NCBI GenBank assembly: GCA_012719195.1
Contig: JAAYAV010000127.1
Location: 1 to 6,060 of the forward strand
DNA from: Anaerolineae bacterium
GTDB taxonomy: Bacteria; Chloroflexota; Anaerolineae; DRVO01
Length of the DNA stretch: 6,060 bases
Reading direction: 5' to 3'
Shown here: piece after piece, positions 1-5,435 of the stretch
Layout of the letters: each line of letters opens with the position of its first letter
Numbering within the stretch: the stretch's first letter is position 1
Notes under the pieces: generated by a model
Database searches by the model: none
Seen by the model: the letters and a program-made list of their open reading frames with translations, nothing else
What the model was told of the DNA's origin: nothing
Position numbers and translations under genes: made by a program

Positions 1-160
1 AGGCGGCGCGGCGATTCGACACAACTACACACACCTCGGCGTGAGGGATCGATCCGTCGGTGACTGCGTCGATGATGGCCTGCAGGTTGGAACCGCTTCC
101 GCTGGCGAGAACGGCGATGCGCGATTTAGCCCCGGGGGCGGGCCGCTGCGCCGGCGCCAC
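1..160 (-). CDS. purN: Phosphoribosylglycinamide formyltransferase PurN, N-terminal part (cut by left window edge)
   Basis: PurN transfers a formyl group from 10-formyltetrahydrofolate to GAR, giving FGAR, the third step of IMP synthesis in the cytosol. Only 53 codons are inside the window. Residues 15-30 read RIAVLASGSGSNLQAI, the first beta strand and phosphate-binding GSGSN loop of the GART family. VVVSNRRAA (residues 45-53) matches the second strand, where the family has a conserved SN. The start is GTG at 160-158. Its first G is the last base of the purM stop codon (TAGTG), and GGAG at 172-169 lies 8 nt upstream. No other ATG, GTG or TTG lies in frame before the conserved strand, so the protein has about 14 extra Pro/Ala/Arg-rich residues compared with E. 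coli PurN, which begins almost at the strand. The rest of the roughly 200-residue enzyme lies beyond the left edge. Family identity is secure; the extension is inferred from the start choice. Confidence 0.9.
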   Translation of the reverse strand, partial: MAPAQRPAPGAKSRIAVLASGSGSNLQAIIDAVTDGSIPHAEVCVVVSNRRAA

Positions 161-1197
161 TACACTAACTCCACGGCGGTGTCGCGGCGGGGGACGATCT
201 CGCCGATGTGGGCGCTCCCCGGGCCGCCCAGGGTGAGGGCGCGACGCACGTCGGCGGCGGGAACTACGACCAACATGCCCATGCCCATGTTGAACACACG
301 AAACATCTCTCGCTCGTCCACGTTGCCCAACTGAGCGATCAGGCGGAACAGGGGGGGCACCGTCCACGAGTCGCGCCGAACCAACGCGGTCAGGTCGGAG
401 GGCAGGATGCGGGGGATGTTGTCGTAGAAGCCGCCGCCGGTGATGTGTACGAGGCCCTTGACTTCCAGCGCCTCGCGCAGCCGGCGCACATGGGGGAGGT
501 AGGAGCGATGGGGGGCAAGAACGGCTTCGGCCAAGCTCACGCCCAGGTCGGGATGGACGGCCTCCAGGTCGCTTTGGGCGAAGACGCTGCGCACCAGAGT
601 GTACCCGTTGGTATGGGGGCCGGAGGAGGGCAGCCCGATGATCTGATCTCCCGCGGTGATGCGCCGTCCGTCTATAACTCGGTCACGCTCGATTAGTCCA
701 ACGATGGAGCCCACCACGTCGAACTGGCCCGGCTGGTAGACGCCGGGCAACTCGGCCGTCTCGCCGGCGATGAGGGCGCAGCCGGCGTCGCGGCAGGCCT
801 TGGCCATGCCGGAGACAAGCGCGGCGATGATCTCCGGCTGAACCTTGGGGGTAGCGAGGTAGTCCATGAAGAACAGCGGCTCGGCACCCTGCACGAGGAT
901 GTCGTTGATGGAGTGGTTGACGATGTCCTCGCCCAGCCCCTCGTAGCGGCCGACGCGAGCTGCGAGCATGGTCTTGGTGCCCACGCTGTCGGTGGAGGCG
1001 ACAAGCACCGGGTGGTCCATATCGGTCAGCCGCACGGCCGAGTAGAGCCCGCCGAAGTGACCCATGCCTCCCAGCACTTCGGGTCCGTAGGTGGAGCGGA
1101 CCGCCTCGGACATGAGTGTCAGGGCGCGCATCTTGGCGTCGATGTCGACGCCGGCGCGGGTGTAGGCGCTGCCTTCGGGCTGGGACATGTCAGTCAT
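160..1197 (-). CDS. purM: Phosphoribosylformylglycinamidine cyclo-ligase PurM (AIR synthetase)
   Basis: PurM uses ATP to close the imidazole ring of FGAM, giving AIR, step 5 of IMP synthesis; the family is a cytosolic dimer of the PurM/PurL ATP-binding superfamily. The 345 residues equal the E. coli length. Family motifs occur in order: YTRAGVDIDAK (12-22), STDSVGTK (68-75), the DIVNHSINDILVQGAEPLFF block (91-110), GETAELPGVY (145-154), GLPSSGPHTNGYTLVR (188-203), HITGGGFYDNIPRILP (251-266) and FNMGMGMLVVV (302-312). No frame break is seen. Two starts are possible. The ATG at 1197 has its only purine-rich run (GGGGG) directly touching it, whereas the ATG at 1188 (fourth codon) has GGGGGA 8 nt upstream, so a 342-residue protein is at least as likely. 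The gene follows purD after 47 nt and ends in a TAGTG overlap with purN, whose GAR transformylase step lies just upstream in the pathway. Confidence 0.97.
   Translation of the reverse strand: MTDMSQPEGSAYTRAGVDIDAKMRALTLMSEAVRSTYGPEVLGGMGHFGGLYSAVRLTDMDHPVLVASTDSVGTKTMLAARVGRYEGLGEDIVNHSINDILVQGAEPLFFMDYLATPKVQPEIIAALVSGMAKACRDAGCALIAGETAELPGVYQPGQFDVVGSIVGLIERDRVIDGRRITAGDQIIGLPSSGPHTNGYTLVRSVFAQSDLEAVHPDLGVSLAEAVLAPHRSYLPHVRRLREALEVKGLVHITGGGFYDNIPRILPSDLTALVRRDSWTVPPLFRLIAQLGNVDEREMFRVFNMGMGMLVVVPAADVRRALTLGGPGSAHIGEIVPRRDTAVELV
169..172 (-). promoter_or_regulatory. Ribosome binding site of purN inside the end of purM
   Basis: GGAG on the minus strand sits 8 nt before the purN GTG start, within the last codons of purM. 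The good spacing supports the GTG at 160 and suggests that purN is translated by ribosomes finishing purM (translational coupling). Confidence 0.6.
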
Positions 1198-1202
1198 CCC
1201 CC
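1197..1202 (-). promoter_or_regulatory. Candidate ribosome binding site of purM that favours the internal ATG at 1188
   Basis: The minus strand reads GGGGGA here. It abuts the upstream ATG (1197) but stands 8 nt from the second in-frame ATG (1188-1186), which is normal Shine-Dalgarno spacing. The match to the AGGAGG consensus is only partial, so this is suggestive and does not decide the start. Confidence 0.4.
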
Positions 1203-1244
1203 ATTCACGGTGCTGTCTTGAGTGAGCCGCGATAGCGTGATGAA
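1198..1244. other. 47-nt purD-purM intergenic spacer, no terminator
   Basis: This is the longest non-coding stretch in the window. I see only the G-run before purM and a weak 5-bp inverted repeat (TCACG at 1205-1209 with CGTGA at 1236-1240, 26-nt loop). There is no GC-rich hairpin followed by a T run on the minus strand, so transcription probably continues from purD into purM. Confidence 0.6.
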
Positions 1245-2525
1245 TCAGGCGCGGCCGGCGAAGGCCAGCCCCTTGGCGCCGACGTCGGTGCGGTAGTGAG
1301 CTCCCTGGAAGCTGATCGCCTGCACGCCCCGGTAGGCGTCCCGAATGGCCGTCTCCAGGTCCGGCCCGGTAGCGGTCACCCCCAACACGCGACCGCCGGC
1401 CGTGAGCAATCGGCTCCCCTGGAGGCGCGTGCCGGCGTGGAACACCTGGCAGCCGAGCCGTTCCGCCTCCTCCACACCGTCGATGGGAAGGCCGGTCTGG
1501 TAGCGCCCAGGGTAGCCGCCCGACGCCATAGCCACGCAGACGCAGGCGCCCGGACGCCAGTTCACCGACGTCGGGTCGAGCCTGCCCTCAGCGCAGGCAA
1601 GGAGCACTTCGGCCAGGTCCGCCTCCAGCAGGGGCAGGACCACCTGTGCCTCCGGATCCCCGAAGCGACAGTTGAACTCGAGCGTCTTGATGCCCCTCGG
1701 TGTGAGGATGAGCCCGGCGTAGAGGACGCCGCGATAGGGCCGACCCTCGGCGGCCAGTCCCCTAACGGCGGGGAGCAGCACGCACTCGATCGCTTGCTGT
1801 CGCAGTTCCGGGGTCAGAACGTCGGCCGGAGCATAGGCGCCCATGCCACCGGTGTTGGGGCCCTGATCACCGTCGAATACCGCCTTGTGATCCTGCGCGG
1901 AGACCAGCGGCGCCACTCGCTCCCCGTCGGTGAAGGCAAGGAGGGACACCTCCTGACCCTCGAGGCGCTCCTCTACCACCACGCTGCGGCCGGCGACTCC
2001 GAACTGCCCCTCCAGGAGCATGTGGCGCAGGGCGGCCTCTGCCTCGGCGTAGGTCTGGGAGACCACCACACCCTTTCCGGCCGCCAGCCCGTCTACCTTG
2101 ACGGCCGGCGGCAGGGGCAGGGAGCGGGCGAAGGCTACCGCCTCGTCGTAGTCAGTGAAGGCCCCGTACTCGGCCGTGGGAATGGCGTGCCGCTGCATGA
2201 AACCCTTGGAGAAGACCTTGGACGACTCGATCTCAGCGGCGGCCCGGTTGGGCCCCGCGATGGTGCGCCCTGCCTCCTGGAAAGCATCCACTATTCCCAG
2301 GGCGAGGGGCGCCTCCGGGCCCACGATAGTCAGGTCAACCGAACGCTCTCTCGCCAGCGCGAGGAGGGCGGGGATGTCCTCCGCCCCGACGGCAACGTTC
2401 TCTGCCTCGCGGGCCGTTCCCGGGTTGCCGGGGGCGACCAGGAGCGAGTCGACTGAGGGGGAGCGCCGGAGGCTCCAGGCTAGGGCGTGCTCGCGGCCAC
2501 CCGAACCGACCAGCAGCACCCTCAT
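1245..2525 (-). CDS. purD: Phosphoribosylamine-glycine ligase PurD (GAR synthetase)
   Basis: PurD joins glycine to 5-phosphoribosylamine with ATP, giving GAR, step 2 of the pathway; it is a cytosolic ATP-grasp ligase. The length of 426 residues matches the family (about 420-430). The N-domain shows GSGGREHA (7-14), GNPGT (33-37) and GPEAPLALGIVD (69-80). The ATP-grasp part shows SSKVFSKGFM (101-110), AVKVDGLAAGKGVVV (141-155), VVVEERLEGQEVSLLAF (182-198), DHKAVFDGDQGPNTGGMGAY (212-231) and EFNCRFGDPEAQ (283-294), the last containing the PurD signature RFGDPE with the metal-binding Glu and Asn region. The C-domain has MASGGYPG (333-340), FHAGT (362-366), GGRVLGVTATG (377-387) and YRTDVGAKGL (411-420). 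Its ATG overlaps the purF stop codon (ATGA), and GAGG lies 7 nt upstream, so it is probably translationally coupled to purF, whose unstable product PurD consumes. The sequence is intact and nothing is odd. Confidence 0.98.
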   Translation of the reverse strand: MRVLLVGSGGREHALAWSLRRSPSVDSLLVAPGNPGTAREAENVAVGAEDIPALLALARERSVDLTIVGPEAPLALGIVDAFQEAGRTIAGPNRAAAEIESSKVFSKGFMQRHAIPTAEYGAFTDYDEAVAFARSLPLPPAVKVDGLAAGKGVVVSQTYAEAEAALRHMLLEGQFGVAGRSVVVEERLEGQEVSLLAFTDGERVAPLVSAQDHKAVFDGDQGPNTGGMGAYAPADVLTPELRQQAIECVLLPAVRGLAAEGRPYRGVLYAGLILTPRGIKTLEFNCRFGDPEAQVVLPLLEADLAEVLLACAEGRLDPTSVNWRPGACVCVAMASGGYPGRYQTGLPIDGVEEAERLGCQVFHAGTRLQGSRLLTAGGRVLGVTATGPDLETAIRDAYRGVQAISFQGAHYRTDVGAKGLAFAGRA

Positions 2526-3946
2526 CGCAGTGCCTCGAACGACTGCTTGTCCTGGGCGGCCTCAACCTCCACCGGGTAGCAGCCGGTGAAGCAGGCGCTG
2601 CAGAAGGGGCCATCGGCACGGCCGGTGGCGGCGATCATGGCTTCCAGCGACAGGAAAGCGAGGCTATCGGCGTGGATGTGACGCCGGATCTCTTCCACGG
2701 ACATACGGTGGGCGATCAGTTCCTGGTAGGTGGCCATGTCCACCCCCATGAAGCAGGGGTGGCGAAGCGGTGGCGAAGAGATGCGGACGTGGATCTCCTT
2801 GGCGCCGGCGTCGCGAAGCAGGTCCACGATCCGGCCGGTGGTCGTGCCGCGCACGATGCTATCGTCGACCACCACCACTCGCTGCCCCCGCAGGTTGTCG
2901 GGGAGGGGATTGAGCTTCAGCGTGACGCCCACGGCCCTCTGTTGATCGTCCGGCTGGATGAAGGTGCGGCCGATGTAGCGGTTCTTGGTCAGGCCCTCGT
3001 TGAAGGGTAGACCGCTTTCGTGGGCGTAGCCGATGGCCGCGGCCGTGGCGGAGTCGGGCACGCCGATGACCATGTCGGCGTCCACCGGGTGCTCCTGGGC
3101 CAGGGCGGCGCCCAGCTGTCGACGCACGGTGTGGAGCCAGCGACCGTCGAGGACACTGTCCGGCCGGGCGAAGTAGATGAACTCGAAAATGCACAAGCTG
3201 GGCTGACCAGGCTCGCGTCCGCGGATGCTGGTGACACCGTTGCGATCAACGCGGACGATCTCGCCCGGCTCGATCTCGCGGACGAACTCGGCGCCCACGG
3301 TGGTGAGGGCGCAGGACTCGGAGGCGATCACCCAGCCTTCGCCCAGGCGACCCAGGCACAGCGGTCGGAATCCCTGCGGGTCGCGCACTCCGTACAGGGC
3401 GTTGCGAGTGAGCACAGTGAGCGAGTAGGCGCCTTCGGCCCGGGCCATGAACGAGCGGAGGCGGTCGGTCCAGTTGTCGCCGTTACCTCCGGCGATCATC
3501 TGGGTGATGACCTCGCTGTCGCATGAGGTGGTAAGGCCGACCCCCTTCTCGAGCAGTTGCCGTCTCAGAGCGCCGGTGTTGACCAGGTTGCCGTTGTGGG
3601 CGACAGCGAGCGGCCCAAGAAAGGACTCGAGAACGAAAGGTTGGGCATTGACGAGGCGCGACGAGCCCTTGGTGCTGTAGCGGTTGTGGCCGATACCGAT
3701 GTGGCCTTCCAGTGGGCGGAGAGCCTCTTCGGTGAAGACCTGCATCACCAGGCCCATGGCCTTGTGAACGCGGACGGACTGGCCGTCCGAGACGGCGATG
3801 CCGGCACTTTCCTGTCCGCGGTGCTGCAGGGCGCTCAGCCCGTAGAAGGCGGTCCGAGCAACATTGGCGCCCGGCAGGAAGACGCCGAAGACGCCGCAGC
3901 TTTCGCGGGGGCGGTCGAGTTCCAGGCTGTAGTTGTCTGGGGACAT
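2522..3946 (-). CDS. purF: Amidophosphoribosyltransferase PurF, propeptide and [4Fe-4S] type
   Basis: PurF is the committed step: glutamine plus PRPP give 5-phosphoribosylamine. With the ATG at 3946 the protein has 474 residues (B. subtilis: 476). Cys17 opens the class II glutaminase domain (CGVFGVF) after a 16-residue leader that fits a self-cleaved propeptide. QHRGQESAGI (41-50), HNRYST (87-92), AHNGNLVN (116-123) and the Cys-Asp block at 142-143 follow. The phosphoribosyltransferase domain carries GVPDSATAAAIGY (295-307), KNRYIGRTFIQP (321-332) and the PRPP loop VVVVDDSIVRGTTT (357-370). Cys252, Cys398, Cys449 and Cys452 sit in the contexts of the four B. subtilis cluster ligands; in mature numbering the first two become 236 and 382, identical to B. 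subtilis. An open frame extends upstream to an ATG at 4045, but it would overlap 89 nt of purE and add unrelated residues. GTG at 3949 is a one-codon-longer alternative. The family is feedback-inhibited by purine nucleotides. The gene starts about 10 nt after purE and overlaps purD by 4 nt. Confidence 0.96.
   Translation of the reverse strand: MSPDNYSLELDRPRESCGVFGVFLPGANVARTAFYGLSALQHRGQESAGIAVSDGQSVRVHKAMGLVMQVFTEEALRPLEGHIGIGHNRYSTKGSSRLVNAQPFVLESFLGPLAVAHNGNLVNTGALRRQLLEKGVGLTTSCDSEVITQMIAGGNGDNWTDRLRSFMARAEGAYSLTVLTRNALYGVRDPQGFRPLCLGRLGEGWVIASESCALTTVGAEFVREIEPGEIVRVDRNGVTSIRGREPGQPSLCIFEFIYFARPDSVLDGRWLHTVRRQLGAALAQEHPVDADMVIGVPDSATAAAIGYAHESGLPFNEGLTKNRYIGRTFIQPDDQQRAVGVTLKLNPLPDNLRGQRVVVVDDSIVRGTTTGRIVDLLRDAGAKEIHVRISSPPLRHPCFMGVDMATYQELIAHRMSVEEIRRHIHADSLAFLSLEAMIAATGRADGPFCSACFTGCYPVEVEAAQDKQSFEALR
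2533..2536 (-). promoter_or_regulatory. Ribosome binding site of purD inside the end of purF
   Basis: GAGG on the minus strand lies 7 nt before the purD ATG at 2525-2523, within the last codons of purF. It fixes the start at the ATGA overlap. Confidence 0.6.
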
Positions 3947-3956
3947 CACTACGGCA

Positions 3957-4439
3957 CTAACCTTTCTGTAGGGACTGATCATCGGCGAGGATGCGCTCCT
4001 CGGCGGCGCTGTGCTGTTGCCGCACCACTTCCGCAAGTGCCTCATCGCCGAGGCTCAGTATCTTCGCCGCTGCCAGCGCGGCGTTGGCGGGGTCGAGCAC
4101 CAGCAGCGGCGCCACTCCCCCGGGCATTCGCAGTGAAGAGAACACGTCCGCGCCGGCAAACGCGTCCGAGTACGGCGGACAGGTGATCACGGGAGCTGTC
4201 ACCGACGCGTCCACCAGGCCGCCCAAAGCATTGGAGCGGCCGGCTATGGCGATGTAAACCCGCGACCCGCCTTGAGCCTCGTAGGAGGAGAGAATCGCGA
4301 GGAGATGCGCGGCGCTCTTGTGAGCCGACGCGACTCGCACCTCAACGGGCACGCCCCAGTCTACCAGGGGCTTGCGGATGCGCTCGGCATGCTCCCGGTC
4401 GGAGCCCGATCCCATGATGATGATGACCCTGCCAGACAC
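3957..4439 (-). CDS. purE: Phosphoribosylaminoimidazole carboxylase PurE, class II-like (AIR carboxylase)
   Basis: PurE makes CAIR, the substrate of PurC. The 160-residue length is normal for a stand-alone PurE. MGSGSD (9-14) is the phosphate-binding loop common to all PurE. The diagnostic segments are of class II type: SAHK (38-41) where class I usually has SAHRTP, GRSNALGG (67-74) where class I has GGAAHLPG, CPP (87-89), and FAGADVFSSLRMPGG (94-108), matching the human PAICS region GRSNGLG...CPP...DVWSSLRLPSG. From memory, Treponema denticola PurE, a characterised bacterial AIR carboxylase, is very similar across this region. Class II enzymes carboxylate AIR directly with CO2 and need no ATP and no PurK; class I enzymes rearrange N5-CAIR made by PurK. 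No purK is adjacent here. The start is GTG at 4439-4437, with GGGAG 8 nt upstream and an 18-nt gap from purC. PurE identity is secure; the class II assignment is motif-based inference. Confidence 0.95.
   Translation of the reverse strand: MSGRVIIIMGSGSDREHAERIRKPLVDWGVPVEVRVASAHKSAAHLLAILSSYEAQGGSRVYIAIAGRSNALGGLVDASVTAPVITCPPYSDAFAGADVFSSLRMPGGVAPLLVLDPANAALAAAKILSLGDEALAEVVRQQHSAAEERILADDQSLQKG
3961..3965 (-). promoter_or_regulatory. Weak ribosome binding site of purF at the end of purE
   Basis: AAAGG on the minus strand, in the last purE codons, is the only Shine-Dalgarno-like run near the purF start. It is 11 nt from GTG (3949) and 14 nt from ATG (3946). Both spacings are long, so purF may depend on ribosomes terminating at the purE stop (3959-3957). 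Confidence 0.35.
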
Positions 4440-4447
4440 TTGTTCCG

Positions 4448-4452
4448 CTCCC
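4448..4452 (-). promoter_or_regulatory. Ribosome binding site of purE in the purC-purE gap
   Basis: GGGAG on the minus strand lies 8 nt before the GTG start of purE, within the 18-nt spacer after the purC stop (4460-4458). It decides the non-ATG start. Confidence 0.65.
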
Positions 4453-4457
4453 TGCTG

Positions 4458-5435
4458 CTAGACGCCTATGCCGACGGTGCGGAGGGCGTCTCGAATGCGA
4501 AGCTCGGCTGGGTACTCCGCCGGCTCGAATGGGGTGCCGGTAATGGCCTCGAAGAGGCGGATGTAGCGCTCCGCCGCCGCGACAGTCAGGTCGTCGTCCA
4601 TGAGCGGCGGCTCCCCGTCGCCTCGGTAGCCCTGCTCGGCGTACCAGAGGCGGACGAACTCCTTGTCCAGGTTCTCCGGTTCCTCGCCCCGCGCTCGCCG
4701 CTCCTCATAGGTGTCGGCCTTCCAGAAGCGGGAGGAGTCAGGAGTGTGGACCTCGTCGATGACGACGATACGGTCGCCGACGCGGCCGAACTCGTACTTG
4801 GTGTCCACCAGAATGATACCCGCCTCCCGGCAGATCTCCTGCCCACGGGTGAAAAGCCCGATGGCCGCCTGCGTGATAGCGTCCCAGTCTGCCTGAGACA
4901 CCAGGCCGCGCTCCACAATCTCGGCCGGGGTGATGCGCTCGTCGTGCCCACCGGGATCGGAGCCCTTGGTGGTGGGGGTGATGACGGGCGCCGGCAGGGC
5001 GTCGCTCTTCCGCATTCCGTCAGGCAGCACCAAGCCGTACATCTCGCGTTCGCCGCGCTGGTAGGAGTACCAGAGCGAGGTGGTGGTGACGCCGGTAATG
5101 TAGCCTCGAACGACTACCTCGACGGGGAAGGTCACGCTCTCGTGCGCCAGCATGACGTTCGGGTCGGGCGTGCTGATCATGTGGCTGGGCACGACATCGG
5201 CCAGCGTCTCGAACCAGAAACGGCTCAGCTGGTTGAGAACCTGCCCCTTGTAGGGCACCACACCCAGTACGCGATCAAAGGCCGACAGGCGATCGGTGGT
5301 GATGAGCAGGCGCCGATCGCCCAGCACGTAGCTGTCGCGTACTTTGCCGCGGTGTACCTCGCCCAGTTCTGGCAGGTTGACGGCGCGGAGAGCATGAGTG
5401 CGGGCACAAAGCAGATCGTCGCGGGAAGGTATCAT
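4458..5435 (-). CDS. purC: Phosphoribosylaminoimidazole-succinocarboxamide synthase PurC, long ADE1-like type
   Basis: PurC condenses CAIR with aspartate using ATP, giving SAICAR. The 325 residues exceed the roughly 240 of E. coli and B. subtilis PurC and fit the longer form typified by yeast Ade1 (306). Motifs in order are RGKVRDSYV (29-37, ATP-binding start, where the short forms have GKTK), TDRLSAFD (47-54), KGQVLNQLSRFWF (63-75), VVVRGYITG (107-115), LPAPVITPTTK (147-157), GIILVDTKYEFG (206-217), IDEVHTPDSSRFW (226-238) and NLDKEFVRLW (255-264). The last five closely resemble yeast Ade1 segments. The ATG overlaps the purB stop codon (ATGA), and AGAGG lies 9 nt upstream inside purB, so coupling to purB is likely. 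purE follows after 18 nt, so the enzyme making its substrate is encoded next. No break or missing motif is seen. Confidence 0.97.
   Translation of the reverse strand: MIPSRDDLLCARTHALRAVNLPELGEVHRGKVRDSYVLGDRRLLITTDRLSAFDRVLGVVPYKGQVLNQLSRFWFETLADVVPSHMISTPDPNVMLAHESVTFPVEVVVRGYITGVTTTSLWYSYQRGEREMYGLVLPDGMRKSDALPAPVITPTTKGSDPGGHDERITPAEIVERGLVSQADWDAITQAAIGLFTRGQEICREAGIILVDTKYEFGRVGDRIVVIDEVHTPDSSRFWKADTYEERRARGEEPENLDKEFVRLWYAEQGYRGDGEPPLMDDDLTVAAAERYIRLFEAITGTPFEPAEYPAELRIRDALRTVGIGV

Noticed and set aside
1205..1240. Inverted repeat TCACG/CGTGA in the purD-purM spacer as a possible terminator or attenuator
   Set aside because: It has a stem of only 5 bp with a 26-nt loop, no T run follows, and the arms do not extend; this is likely chance.
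1296..2456. Long plus-strand open frame (386 codons) opposite purD
   Set aside because: It is antisense to an intact PurD, has low-complexity Gly/Arg/His-rich composition and no motif; it is a codon-usage shadow.
3557..4186. Plus-strand open frame spanning the purE/purF junction
   Set aside because: It is antisense to two conserved genes, its C-terminal half is Arg/Pro/Ala-rich with no domain, and it lacks any supporting context.
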